This document shows positions 8,737-17,504 of a stretch of 64,000 nt of DNA, in pieces. Both the position numbers and the translations under genes were made by a program. The stretch spans positions 1 through 64,000 of the forward strand of contig NZ_QPHL01000012.1 of NCBI RefSeq assembly GCF_003335675.1, in the 5' to 3' direction. A model generated the notes under the pieces. It made no database searches, was not told the DNA's origin, and was given only the letters and a program-made list of their open reading frames with translations. Origin of the DNA: Winogradskyella sp. KYW1333 (GTDB lineage: Bacteria; Bacteroidota; Bacteroidia; Flavobacteriales; Flavobacteriaceae). Every line of letters starts with the position of its first letter. Position 1 is the stretch's first letter.

Positions 8737-9996
8737 CTATTCTATTCTTAAAGCGTCTACTGGTTTCATTTTCGTAGCATTATTTGCAGGTATTAATCCT
8801 GCCAATAATCCTGAAAGTACCAAGATAGTGAGTGCTGTAAATACTACTTGCATTCCTACACTTGGATTGGCAAAATTCTCAATTGGACCACTTGAATCTA
8901 GTAAATAATTCATAATCCATATCACTCCTCCAGCAAATGCTACACCCACCATTCCAGATAAAATTGTGAGAATAAGACTTTCTTGAAGTATTTGTGCTTT
9001 TATATTCCAAGGTGTCGCACCCAAAGCACGACGAACTCCTATTTCTTTTGTACGCTCTTTTACCACGATAAGCATAATATTACTAATCCCTATAATACCT
9101 GACATTAAAATTAGGGACCCTACAAAATACCCAACCACAGTTAAGATGGCGAATAATCCACTTACCTTGGCAAATTGCTCCGAAATATCTCTATGACCAA
9201 AAGTACGCTCATCATTAGGATGTACTTTATGTCTCATTTTCAAAAAACTAAATATCCGCTCTTTTAAATTAGTAATGTTAAAGTGATCGTGAGCGGTAAT
9301 TGCCATCCAACTCACGCGATTTCCATAATTAAATGCTTGGTTAAAAGTTGTGAAAGGAATATATATAGTATTTGCTTCTTCTTCTTTATCTCCTTGGCTA
9401 TTAGGATTCTTAAATGTACCTACAACCATAAAATTAACACCATTAATTTTAATATACGAGCCCATTATATCTTCTCCTTTATCATAAAGAGATCGCACAA
9501 CATCAATACCAATAACACATACCTTTCGATTTGAATTTATGTCTGAATAACTAATAAAACGCCCTTGAAGAATATCCATTGGAAGTTGATTAATAAATTC
9601 TGGATAATCCCCATAAATTTGAAATGCACCAATCTTTGTACCACGGGTTACGTTGTTGCCTCCACGATAACCACCTAAAGAGTTCCTTGGTGATACATAT
9701 TTAAGTTCAGGAAACTCAGCTTTAATAGCATCTACATCATCTATTTTATAATTAAACCGTCTTCCTTTGGGTAATCCTTTATACGGAATTGAAGTACGTT
9801 GTACCCATGTAAACATAGAATTTGTTGCAAAATCACTAAAACCAGCCTCAACACCATTTTTTAATCCGTTGGTCAAAGCTAGAAGTAATACTAAAATCGT
9901 GATACCCCAAAATACACCAAACGCTGTTAGAAAAGTTCTAAACTTATTAGCTGTTAAAGCTTCTAATATTTCATCCCATCGGTCTTTATTAAACAT
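8737..9996 (-). CDS. MacB/FtsX-type ABC transporter permease, second copy
   Basis: Inner-membrane permease of 419 residues. One N-terminal membrane helix (about 22-45) is followed by a large periplasmic MacB_PCD domain (about 50-260), then three helices with the FtsX signature. The FtsX region contains IMLIVVKERTKEIGVRRALGA and ends MKPVDALRIE. Weakly similar in plan to its upstream neighbour (9998-11242) but clearly diverged, so the two probably form a heterodimer that uses the single ATPase encoded at 11235. The start ATG lies one base after the neighbour's stop. Confidence 0.93.
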   Translation of the reverse strand: MFNKDRWDEILEALTANKFRTFLTAFGVFWGITILVLLLALTNGLKNGVEAGFSDFATNSMFTWVQRTSIPYKGLPKGRRFNYKIDDVDAIKAEFPELKYVSPRNSLGGYRGGNNVTRGTKIGAFQIYGDYPEFINQLPMDILQGRFISYSDINSNRKVCVIGIDVVRSLYDKGEDIMGSYIKINGVNFMVVGTFKNPNSQGDKEEEANTIYIPFTTFNQAFNYGNRVSWMAITAHDHFNITNLKERIFSFLKMRHKVHPNDERTFGHRDISEQFAKVSGLFAILTVVGYFVGSLILMSGIIGISNIMLIVVKERTKEIGVRRALGATPWNIKAQILQESLILTILSGMVGVAFAGGVIWIMNYLLDSSGPIENFANPSVGMQVVFTALTILVLSGLLAGLIPANNATKMKPVDALRIE

Positions 9997-9997
9997 C

Positions 9998-11242
9998 TTA
10001 TTCGTCTCTAAGTGCTACTATTGGTTTTATTTTGGCAGCACGATACGCAGGAATAAATCCTGCCAGTGTACCCGCAACTACAAGTAAGAATACCGTAAAC
10101 AAAGCTGTGTTAAAATCTACTTGTGGATATTTTATATAGTCATTTTCTATGGTTGGACCAACAATTTCTAATAAACCGAGACCTGTAATCAAGCCAAATA
10201 AGCCCGAAAACATAGTTACAAAGATAGATTCTTGTAATATCATACCAATTATTGAAAATGGCTCTGCCCCTAAAGCTTTTCTAATACCAATCTCTTTAGT
10301 GCGCTCCTTTACAATTATAATCATGATATTACCCACACCAACAACACCTGCTATAATTGTTCCTATGCCAACAAACCAAAATACAGCCTTAATAACATCT
10401 ATTAAAGAATAAATTTTCGTTGCTTCTTCTAAAGTATTATCTACTCTGACCGCGGCCCTGTCATCAGGCGCTATGATATATTTTTGTTTTATATCTCTTT
10501 CAATTCCTGTCACCAAACCGTTTGATAATTCTAGGGCTTTATCTAGGTTTTCAGACATGGCAACCGTAAAGGTCATATCTCGTATGCGATCACCACCATT
10601 AAAGGCTATTTGAGCAGAAGAAATTGGGATATAAACATTACCCTCTTCTTGTTCACCACCTGCATCTGTATAAACCCCTATAACTTTAAAATTTATACCA
10701 AAAACTGAAACGAGTTCTCCTATTGGACTCTTTCCTTCGAACAACTCATTTTTTGTTTTGTTTCCAACAACAATGACTTTTCGAGATTCTTCAATATCAT
10801 CTACATTGATAAAACGACCCTCAAGCATCTGAGCATTTTCAATGAATTGAAAATCTGGATAAACCCCTCTGACACTATAATTCCCTGATTCATTTTTATA
10901 ATTAATTAATCCACCCCAAATAGAGTAACCTGCAGATTTATACTCCAAAAAATCATCATATGTATCGGATATTGTATAAAAATCCTCATTTTTGAGTTGT
11001 ATCCTACGATTAGGATTAAGGCCTTTATAACCTTTGGTTGTACTGCGTGTTCTGATACTTATTCTATTTGTGGCATCACCTGAAAATTGTTCAGTAACAC
11101 CATTTTGAATTCCTGAACTAAAACCAAGAAGAACGACTAAAATAAAGATACCTGAAGCCACGGATATTCCCGTTAGAATAGTTCTTAACTTATTCTTCTT
11201 TAAAGTATCAAATATTTCTTGCCACCTTTCTATATCAAACAT
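9998..11242 (-). CDS. MacB/FtsX-type ABC transporter permease, first copy
   Basis: Inner-membrane permease of about 414 residues from ATG 11242 (MFDIERWQEIF). Seventeen further codons are open upstream but fall within the ATPase gene; the paralogue next door begins at the equivalent MFNKDRW, which supports 11242. It has an N-terminal helix, a MacB_PCD periplasmic domain and a C-terminal FtsX domain (IMIIIVKERTKEIGIRKALGA, ending IKPIVALRDE). It overlaps the ATPase gene by 8 bp, implying coupled translation. No ATPase domain is fused, unlike E. coli MacB. Confidence 0.92.
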   Translation of the reverse strand: MFDIERWQEIFDTLKKNKLRTILTGISVASGIFILVVLLGFSSGIQNGVTEQFSGDATNRISIRTRSTTKGYKGLNPNRRIQLKNEDFYTISDTYDDFLEYKSAGYSIWGGLINYKNESGNYSVRGVYPDFQFIENAQMLEGRFINVDDIEESRKVIVVGNKTKNELFEGKSPIGELVSVFGINFKVIGVYTDAGGEQEEGNVYIPISSAQIAFNGGDRIRDMTFTVAMSENLDKALELSNGLVTGIERDIKQKYIIAPDDRAAVRVDNTLEEATKIYSLIDVIKAVFWFVGIGTIIAGVVGVGNIMIIIVKERTKEIGIRKALGAEPFSIIGMILQESIFVTMFSGLFGLITGLGLLEIVGPTIENDYIKYPQVDFNTALFTVFLLVVAGTLAGFIPAYRAAKIKPIVALRDE

Positions 11243-11936
11243 GTGCTTTTGCTCTAATTTGTTTAACAGGACTATCATCGATGATAACACCATCTTTTAA
11301 ATTAACAATGCGCTTCGTCATATGTGCAATATCATCCTCGTGCGTAACGACGAGAATAGTTTTACCTTCGTCATTAATTCCTTGTATTAATTCCATGACC
11401 TCATGAGAGGTTACCGAATCTAAAGCTCCTGTAGGTTCATCTGCTAATAATACCTTAGGGTTGCTCGCTAAGGCCCTTGCTATTGCAACTCTTTGTTTTT
11501 GACCACCAGATAACTCACTTGGTAAATGATGAGACCATTCTGCGAGTCCCACTTTTTCAAGGTAGTGCATCGCTTTATCTACACGTTCTTTTCGCTTTAA
11601 TCCTTGGTAGTATAATGGCATAGCGACATTATCTAAGGCTGATTTATAATTAATTAAATTAAACGATTGGAAAATAAACCCAAGGAATTTATTTCTGTAC
11701 TGAGCTGAAACTTTTTCGTTAAGATTCTTAATAGGAACACCATCTAATATGTAACTACCCTTATCTGCTTCATCTAACATTCCCAAAATATTGAGCAAAG
11801 TTGATTTACCTGAACCCGAAGAACCCATTATTGAGACTAATTCTCCTTCTTTAACATTAAAATTAATTCCTTTGAGTACATGTAACGAGTTGCTACCCAT
11901 GTGGTAAGACTTATGTAAATCTTTAATTTGAATCAT
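11235..11936 (-). CDS. ABC transporter ATP-binding protein (LolD/MacB family)
   Basis: Cytoplasmic ATPase of 233 residues. It has Walker A GSSGSGKST, Q-loop FIFQSFNLI, signature LSGGQKQR, Walker B VLLADEPTGALD and an H-loop VVTHEDD. This length and the DEPTGALD motif place it in the MacB/LolD class that energises mechanotransmission pumps. It is the first gene of the ABC efflux operon: ATPase, two permeases, adaptor, TolC, adaptor and, close behind, tsaB. No obvious TAnnTTTG element was found in the 114 bp upstream. Confidence 0.95.
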   Translation of the reverse strand: MIQIKDLHKSYHMGSNSLHVLKGINFNVKEGELVSIMGSSGSGKSTLLNILGMLDEADKGSYILDGVPIKNLNEKVSAQYRNKFLGFIFQSFNLINYKSALDNVAMPLYYQGLKRKERVDKAMHYLEKVGLAEWSHHLPSELSGGQKQRVAIARALASNPKVLLADEPTGALDSVTSHEVMELIQGINDEGKTILVVTHEDDIAHMTKRIVNLKDGVIIDDSPVKQIRAKAHV

Positions 11937-12050
11937 AATTGAATCTTAAATCTTGTGCAATAGTATGAAAATCAACTAGGTTTTTATGCCAACGAATTGT
12001 TAATGCCCCCTTAGTTTTCGTTATATTAAGACTCTTAACTAGGATATTTG

Positions 12051-12293
12051 TTACAGTACCTCTGGAGTATTTTTTGATTTTGAGGATTTATTGAATTTTT
12101 TATATAAAATAAAACCAAATAAGGCAACTAAAATATAAGGTATTGCCATTAGAAAAATTATACCGTCATTTATACCTTCTGCTGCTGCCTGATCATCTCC
12201 ACTTTCTAATACTGCTCTGCACATCGCACATTGAGACCAAGTTTGGATAGACCAAATAAATGTAAAAAATAGAAATGCTAGATTACGTTTCAT
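12051..12293 (-). CDS. Small membrane protein with exported CxxC motif next to SCO/DUF420 genes
   Basis: An 80-residue protein with an N-terminal signal-like segment ending WSQ, then directly CAMC, a short acidic stretch and one C-terminal membrane helix (about 45-68) with a basic end. I do not recognise a named family. Placement as last gene of the oxidase-assembly block and a periplasm-facing CxxC suggest a role in copper or haem delivery or thiol chemistry; this is inference. It begins 6 bp after the DUF420 stop. Confidence 0.75.
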   Translation of the reverse strand: MKRNLAFLFFTFIWSIQTWSQCAMCRAVLESGDDQAAAEGINDGIIFLMAIPYILVALFGFILYKKFNKSSKSKNTPEVL

Positions 12294-12299
12294 CTCTTA

Positions 12300-12848
12300 T
12301 TAATAATAAGGAGATATCATTATATAAACAATAACACCTGTCACTGCAACATAAAGCCATAAAGGAAAGGTGATCTTTGCAATTTTTTTGTGTTTCTCTA
12401 TGTTGTTCGTTATTGCCCTTAAATACGTGACAAGCACAAATGGTATAACGATAATAGATAACGATATGTGACTCACCAATACAAAAAAGTAGACATATCT
12501 TATAAGACCTTCACCAGTGAATTTTGTTGAATCACTTGTCATATGATATGCAACATACATTACTAAAAAAAGGACCGAACAAAATATCGCCGTTGTCATT
12601 AGGTTTTTGTGTAATACTAAGTTTTTATTTTTTATCGCTATAAATGCAATTATTAACAGTACTGCTGTTAGGCCATTAATAGCAGCATAGATTGGTGGCA
12701 AAAAAGTTAATGGTTCTACATCAAAACCTAGTTCTCTTAAATTAATCCCAAACAACGCTGCCACAGCTACGGGAATTACAATTGACAGTACAACAATCCA
12801 TTTGTTATACTTTTTTTCTTTCTCAATATCCATATTGTTCATACTCAT
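12300..12848 (-). CDS. DUF420 membrane protein, oxidase-assembly associated
   Basis: A 182-residue multi-pass membrane protein with about five helices and conserved histidines (LHKNLM, AYHMTSD, VSHISLS, EKHKKIAK) of the DUF420 family. DUF420 proteins sit next to cytochrome oxidase and SCO genes in many Bacteroidota and Bacillota, where an assembly or haem-related role is suspected but not shown. The start ATG overlaps the SCO stop as ATGA (4 bp), so translation is coupled. Confidence 0.85.
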   Translation of the reverse strand: MSMNNMDIEKEKKYNKWIVVLSIVIPVAVAALFGINLRELGFDVEPLTFLPPIYAAINGLTAVLLIIAFIAIKNKNLVLHKNLMTTAIFCSVLFLVMYVAYHMTSDSTKFTGEGLIRYVYFFVLVSHISLSIIVIPFVLVTYLRAITNNIEKHKKIAKITFPLWLYVAVTGVIVYIMISPYY

Positions 12849-13600
12849 TCTTTTAATAGTTTAGCTATATCTTCTTTTAGTATTGTAACTTCTTGGGAGA
12901 TACCGTCTTCATCTTCACCTTGTTCTTCAGGTATTAAACCGTTATAAAAAATTAATGGGTTTCCAAAATCATCTCTTCTTGATCTAATAAAACCCTCTTT
13001 ATCTATAAGTGCAAAATTCCCAGAATGCTCAAATCCCCCTTCCACAGTATCATCTTTTGCGGTATAAAGATTAAATCCTTCATTGGCCAACTTATATATG
13101 GCTTCTTCGTCTCCTGTCATTAAATGCCAATTGAGATTTGTTATTCCATAACGCTCAGCATATGCCTTTAAAACTTCTGGAGTATCAATATCTGGTGTAA
13201 TCGAGAAGGAAGCCACACCAAAATTCTCAAAGTTGTCAAATTCGTTCTGTATTTCTACCAGATTTCTATTCATTATTGGGCATATTGTCGGACAAGTCGT
13301 AAAGAAAAACTCCACAACATACACCTTACCTAAATAGTCAATGTTGGAAATAATTTTACCATCTTGATTGGTGAAACTAAATTCTGGCACCTTCTTAGGA
13401 TTACCATTTATTTCTAAATATGCTAAGTCACTTTTTAACATTTTACTAAAATCAACATTAGTTACGTTCTTACTGCGACTCTCCTCTCTCGTAATGTCGT
13501 TGTTATTGATTCTATCGATAATTTTTGGAACGAAAATAATCCCAAAAACTAAAATTATAAATGCGATACCGACGTATGAATAGTTATTCTTTTTACTCAT
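12845..13600 (-). CDS. SCO1/SenC-family copper chaperone for cytochrome oxidase
   Basis: A thioredoxin-fold copper chaperone that builds the CuA centre of subunit II. It is 251 residues with an N-terminal membrane anchor (about 8-26). The copper-binding CPTICP motif sits near residue 102 and the distal His in GGFEHSGNFALID, so all three ligands are present. The C-terminus is acidic. It overlaps the upstream SCO-like gene by 8 bp and is coupled to the DUF420 gene downstream. Confidence 0.93.
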   Translation of the reverse strand: MSKKNNYSYVGIAFIILVFGIIFVPKIIDRINNNDITREESRSKNVTNVDFSKMLKSDLAYLEINGNPKKVPEFSFTNQDGKIISNIDYLGKVYVVEFFFTTCPTICPIMNRNLVEIQNEFDNFENFGVASFSITPDIDTPEVLKAYAERYGITNLNWHLMTGDEEAIYKLANEGFNLYTAKDDTVEGGFEHSGNFALIDKEGFIRSRRDDFGNPLIFYNGLIPEEQGEDEDGISQEVTILKEDIAKLLKE

Positions 13601-14297
13601 CGATTTGTTTTAAATCATTAGCTCTTCTTGAATCAGAATCTTGAAACTCACCTTTACGCTTTTGACGATATTCAGTGAATAAAATGCGCATATCCTCACT
13701 CATTTTATTTTTTATCTCAGCTACTTCTATACAATCATATGCATATAGTTGGGTAATGGGTTTATTTGCTTCTATCTCTTTCTTTTTTCTATCATCCAAA
13801 CGGCCCCTTTGATTTCGATCTTTGTCTATTATAAAAACTTTGTCAGTAGAATAATTATCATCTAATTCTTCAGTAGTTTTGAGATTCCTGTATATTTCTC
13901 TTATGTCTGATTCAGACAAATAAATATAATGCCAAAACTTTAGGTCTTCATACTTAGCAATTTCCTTATTTAGCTTACTATATTCATCTTCTGACCCCTC
14001 TAATCCAAGAACTACAATTTGGAACTTTTTAAAGCCCTTAAACTTATCATACATCAATTCTTTTAAGTTAGAAGCTGCAGTTGCCTTTTCAATTGGTTTG
14101 TTACCAAAAAAAGCTAAAACAGTTATATGATCTTGAAGTTTTATTACTTCTGATAAAGAAATATCACTAATATCATTATGGACAATGTCTAAAGGTTCAT
14201 AATTGTGCGTAGAAGGATACAGCATCAGTAAAAAGGCTACTGGCAAAAAAAATAAAATGGTTAATACTGCATAGCGCTTAATCTTCTCTTTTTTCAT
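13593..14297 (-). CDS. Membrane-anchored SCO-like protein lacking the copper/redox cysteines
   Basis: About 234 residues from ATG 14297. A longer open frame reaches 14375 but would run through the terminator hairpin at 14307-14340, so it is rejected. One N-terminal membrane helix (about 8-26) is followed by a region that looks like a thioredoxin/SCO fold: a VLAFFGNKPIEKA strand-turn where CxxxC would lie, a VVLGLEG strand and a VFIIDKDRNQRGRLDD strand resembling the SCO LIDKEGFIRSR region. There is no CxxC or CxxxC. It overlaps the SCO gene by 8 bp. Function unknown; the fold assignment is from pattern only. Confidence 0.7.
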   Translation of the reverse strand: MKKEKIKRYAVLTILFFLPVAFLLMLYPSTHNYEPLDIVHNDISDISLSEVIKLQDHITVLAFFGNKPIEKATAASNLKELMYDKFKGFKKFQIVVLGLEGSEDEYSKLNKEIAKYEDLKFWHYIYLSESDIREIYRNLKTTEELDDNYSTDKVFIIDKDRNQRGRLDDRKKKEIEANKPITQLYAYDCIEVAEIKNKMSEDMRILFTEYRQKRKGEFQDSDSRRANDLKQIDE

Positions 14298-14306
14298 ACT
14301 GTAAAA

Positions 14307-14340
14307 ATAAAAAAGGTGGTTCAATAAAACCACCTTTTTA
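14307..14340 (-). terminator. Intrinsic terminator after cytochrome oxidase subunit IV
   Basis: A 7-bp GC-containing stem (GGTGGTT / AACCACC, 14315-14321 and 14328-14334) with a CAATAA loop, extended by A/T tracts on both sides, giving U-runs in either direction. It separates the oxidase genes from the SCO-like/SCO genes, which need a promoter of their own or partial read-through. Confidence 0.8.
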
Positions 14341-14364
14341 ATATCATTTAACGTTAGTTTTTCC

Positions 14365-14811
14365 TTAAAAATCACGTTTTATAAGTGCATCGTCAGTATT
14401 ATAAACTTCAAATACATAACCACCTTCTTGCAGTAAAATGAAAATTAAGTAACAAATAAGAAAAACTGCAGTCCATACTACCATTTTTCTTAAACTTCCT
14501 TTTTCATCTCTCATGTGCATAAAGTCCCACGTAATATAGTAAGCCTTAACGATTGTAAGAATAATAAATATTAAATTCAATGGCTTCATATAAATAAAAG
14601 GCGATAATATAATATTACCTAAAGTAGCAAAAAAACCACCTTCAAACGCAGATATCCATGTATGCATTAGGAAATCTGGTTTGTAGATACCTAAAATAAC
14701 CTCTACTGCTGTAACAATAGTTAGAAAAACTAATACTCCCCAAATTTTTTGCGTGTTAGACTTAAATTTTAAAAGCCCTCTAAATATTTCTAGTTTATGC
14801 TCGTGCGCCAT
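14365..14811 (-). CDS. Cytochrome c oxidase subunit IV family protein
   Basis: A 148-residue small oxidase subunit with three membrane helices (about 22-42, 62-86 and 115-135). The arrangement and the position directly after subunit III match the subunit IV family of bacterial caa3/aa3 oxidases. It has no catalytic role and is thought to stabilise the complex. It begins 22 bp after the subunit III stop and is followed by a terminator. Confidence 0.88.
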   Translation of the reverse strand: MAHEHKLEIFRGLLKFKSNTQKIWGVLVFLTIVTAVEVILGIYKPDFLMHTWISAFEGGFFATLGNIILSPFIYMKPLNLIFIILTIVKAYYITWDFMHMRDEKGSLRKMVVWTAVFLICYLIFILLQEGGYVFEVYNTDDALIKRDF

Positions 14812-14833
14812 GACGTTTTTTAATCTTAATAAT

Positions 14834-15835
14834 TTAAACTAAGTAGAAGAATGTAAATACAAATACCCAAACTAAATCGACAAAGTGCCAATATAGACCA
14901 ACTTTCTCTACCATCTCATAACTTCCTCTTCTCTCATAAGTTCCCAATATCACGTTAAAGAAAATAATGATATTAATTACTACTCCTGAAAATACATGGA
15001 AGCCGTGGAAGCCAGTTATAAAGAAAAAGAAATCAGCAAACAGCGATGTTCCATATTCATTTACTTTAAGATTAGCTCCTTTTACAACCAATTGTCCATT
15101 TTCCTTAATCTGTTTTAGAGATTCTGCTCTAGACAATACTGACTTTTCTCCTTCTTCATTAATTATTTGATTCCTAACTAATATATTTTCATTTGCTTCT
15201 AAACCATTATAAATTTCACTAACGGTATATGGAGGTAAGGATTCTTCCGTAACAAACCATAAACCATTTTTACGTTCGTGCTCTGCTCTAACACTTTCTT
15301 CTACTATAGCAAACTCATCAATAGAAATACGTTTAAACTTTTCTTTACCATCTACACTCACATATTCTCCAAACTGCAAGATGTTACCACCTTTTGTTTG
15401 TACCGCACCATAGTCTCCAGAAATAAATGTTGCCCATTCCCATGCTTGTGAACCAACGAAAATAGCTCCACCAATTATAGTCAAAAACATGTATAAGGTA
15501 ACTTTAGCCTTATTCATATGATGCCCTGCGTCCACAGCTAATACCATTGTAACAGAGGACATAATAAGAATAAACGTCATAAAAGCTACATAAATCATAG
15601 GTAGCTCTTGACCATGTAAAAACGGAACGTGGGTAAACACCTCATCAGCAATTGGCCATTCTTTTATAAACTTGAATCTCGAAAAACCATAGGCTGCCAA
15701 GAAACCTGAGAAAGTCAATGCATCGGAAACAATAAAGAACCACATCATCAACTTACCATAACTTGCTCCTAAAGGCTTATTTCCACCTCCCCAAGTTTTT
15801 CCTTCTGTACCAGTACTTACTACTGTAGAATCCAT
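14834..15835 (-). CDS. Cytochrome c oxidase subunit III with large soluble insertion
   Basis: Haem-copper oxidase subunit III, 333 residues. Helices lie at about 30-52, 78-100, 112-130, then 265-292 and 312-333; the C-terminal pair carries ITGFHGFHVFSG and YWHFVDLVWVFVF, the family signature. Between helices 3 and 4 (about 140-262) is a hydrophilic insertion of about 120 residues with no membrane segment, absent from standard subunit III. A promoter-like element lies at 15864-15871. The upstream gene encodes a second, shorter subunit III. Confidence 0.9.
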   Translation of the reverse strand: MDSTVVSTGTEGKTWGGGNKPLGASYGKLMMWFFIVSDALTFSGFLAAYGFSRFKFIKEWPIADEVFTHVPFLHGQELPMIYVAFMTFILIMSSVTMVLAVDAGHHMNKAKVTLYMFLTIIGGAIFVGSQAWEWATFISGDYGAVQTKGGNILQFGEYVSVDGKEKFKRISIDEFAIVEESVRAEHERKNGLWFVTEESLPPYTVSEIYNGLEANENILVRNQIINEEGEKSVLSRAESLKQIKENGQLVVKGANLKVNEYGTSLFADFFFFITGFHGFHVFSGVVINIIIFFNVILGTYERRGSYEMVEKVGLYWHFVDLVWVFVFTFFYLV

Positions 15836-15863
15836 AGAAATTATTTAAATTTTAAAATTTGGA

Positions 15864-15871
15864 CAAAAATA
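15864..15871 (-). promoter_or_regulatory. Internal -7 element before subunit III
   Basis: On the minus strand TATTTTTG matches TAnnTTTG and would start a transcript with a leader of about 20 bases for the gene at 14834-15835. The region is AT-rich, so a chance match is possible. Confidence 0.4.
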
Positions 15872-15872
15872 A

Positions 15873-16463
15873 TCAAATTATGTATCTAAAAAAATATAAA
15901 AACAAAAACAGAACAAGCCACAGTACATCTACAAAATGCCAGAAATTTGCAGCGAGTTCAAAACCTAACATATTGTTGGAATTGTACTTCTGTTTAAAAT
16001 GATTATAAATAACAAGAATCAATGCAATTAAACCAGCAACAACGTGCGCAATATGTACTATTGCTATTATGTAAATGAATGAAATAGTAACATTACTTGT
16101 TGGTCCTGTAAAATTATAACCGGCTTCAATAATTTGTCCAAAGCCAACAAATTGATTATAAATAAAAGTAATTCCTAATCCAAAGGTTAACAACAATCCT
16201 ATTGTAACCATTTTCATATTGTTTTGCTTTAAGGCTCGTTTGGCAAAAATAATTGTGAAACTACTTATTAAAATTAGAATTGCACTTATTATAAAAGCAT
16301 CTGGCAATTGAAAGTCATTGAGCCAATCTTCACGTTTGCGACTTACAATAAATGCACTTATTAGTCCAGCAAATGTCATGATAAGGGAACCTATCCCAAA
16401 CCATAACATCATTTTTTTAGATCTTTCTCTTTTCTCCTGCTGTGTTCCTTTTGTTAAATCCAT
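15873..16463 (-). CDS. Haem-copper oxidase subunit III, short form
   Basis: A 196-residue, five-helix member of the subunit III family, with IVHIAHVVAGLIALI and FWHFVDVLWLVLFLFLYF in the last two helices. It corresponds to the shorter subunit III encoded next to haem O synthase in flavobacteria. Its ATG directly follows the cyoE stop with no gap. Having two subunit III genes side by side is normal in this family; which one associates with subunit I/II in the enzyme cannot be read from sequence. Confidence 0.88.
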   Translation of the reverse strand: MDLTKGTQQEKRERSKKMMLWFGIGSLIMTFAGLISAFIVSRKREDWLNDFQLPDAFIISAILILISSFTIIFAKRALKQNNMKMVTIGLLLTFGLGITFIYNQFVGFGQIIEAGYNFTGPTSNVTISFIYIIAIVHIAHVVAGLIALILVIYNHFKQKYNSNNMLGFELAANFWHFVDVLWLVLFLFLYFFRYII

Positions 16464-17357
16464 CTAACTCAAAAATTTATCTGCAACATATATTATTTGC
16501 AACATAGTAATATAAAATACGCTTGAAAGCATCAATTGCTTGGCTGCTTTGATTGATCTTTCTTGAAACAATCTAAAAGCACAAAAGATCATTACAAAAC
16601 CTAAAAGTAAAACTATAATTGCTCCAACAATTGAAAGTTTTAAATCACCAGTAAATCCAAAAACAGGTAGAATCGAAACTAACGTGGTCCAAATACTGTA
16701 CATAATAATTTGTACTGCCGTGCCCTTATCTGGTTTTCCGGTAGGTAGCATAAAAAATCCTCCTCTTTTATAATCTTCGTGTAAAAACCAACCAATTGAC
16801 CAAAAATGAGGGAACTGCCAAAAAAACTGAATTGCAAACAAAGTTCCAGGTTCAATACCAAACGTATTTCTTGCTGCAACCCAACCAAGCATAAAAGGTA
16901 TTGCTCCAGGTAGCGCACCGACAAATACGGAAAGAGCCGTTTTGGTTTTTAATGGTGTATAAACACTTGTATATAAAAAAATAGAAATTGCACCCCACAT
17001 TGCTGTCTTTGGATTAATAACATATAATGTGATTAATCCTAAAATGGTAAAAGTTGTAGCAATAATAAATGCAGTATTCACAGACATTCTTCCAGCTGGT
17101 ATAGGTCTATTTTTTGTACGATCCATTAAGGCATCTAAATCTCTTTCGATAATTTGATTATAAGCATTAGATGCACCTACCATAAAGTAACCTCCAATTG
17201 ACAACAACAAAAGTGTGATTAAATTAATTGTTTCAGCGCCAAGAAGATAACCTGCCAATGAAGAAAAAACCACGCTAAGGGATAATCCCATTTTAGTGAT
17301 TTCTTTAAAATCTGTGAATACAGAAACCGTTGATACCGAAAATTTTGCGCTACTCAC
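16464..17357 (-). CDS. cyoE: Haem O synthase (protohaem IX farnesyltransferase)
   Basis: Integral membrane prenyltransferase that adds farnesyl to haem B to give haem O, precursor of the haem A used by the oxidase encoded at 35-38 kb. It is 297 residues with about eight helices. The first Asp-rich motif region is NAYNQIIERDLDALMDRTKNRP and the second conserved loop is near WFLHEDYKRGGF. The start is GTG at 17357; there is no ATG near the expected N-terminus (SSAKFSVSTVSVFTDFKEITKMG matches family starts). A good promoter lies 25-30 bp upstream. It is the first gene of the oxidase accessory operon. Confidence 0.92.
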   Translation of the reverse strand: MSSAKFSVSTVSVFTDFKEITKMGLSLSVVFSSLAGYLLGAETINLITLLLLSIGGYFMVGASNAYNQIIERDLDALMDRTKNRPIPAGRMSVNTAFIIATTFTILGLITLYVINPKTAMWGAISIFLYTSVYTPLKTKTALSVFVGALPGAIPFMLGWVAARNTFGIEPGTLFAIQFFWQFPHFWSIGWFLHEDYKRGGFFMLPTGKPDKGTAVQIIMYSIWTTLVSILPVFGFTGDLKLSIVGAIIVLLLGFVMIFCAFRLFQERSIKAAKQLMLSSVFYITMLQIIYVADKFLS

Positions 17358-17388
17358 AACAATTTTTTAGCTTAATTCTTAGCGTGTG

Positions 17389-17396
17389 CAAAGATA
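17389..17396 (-). promoter_or_regulatory. Promoter of cyoE / oxidase accessory operon
   Basis: On the minus strand TATCTTTG matches the -7 consensus, with a TTG (plus-strand CAA 17417-17419) 20 bases upstream at the -33 position. The leader would be about 25 bases. Confidence 0.65.
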
Positions 17397-17504
17397 ACTT
17401 GAAAATTAATTATGACCAACGCTAGTCTGCAGTTTTAATAATACTTTTCAGGTAAAAGCAAGAATCCTTGCATTTACTAGACTAAATCAATTCAATCCAG
17501 TATA

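Noticed and set aside
9998-11293. Start of the first permease at 11293
   Set aside because: Extra codons lie inside the ATPase gene; the paralogue starts at the position corresponding to 11242.
13593-14375. Longer start of the SCO-like gene at 14375
   Set aside because: The extra codons contain the terminator hairpin at 14307-14340; ATG 14297 directly precedes the membrane helix.
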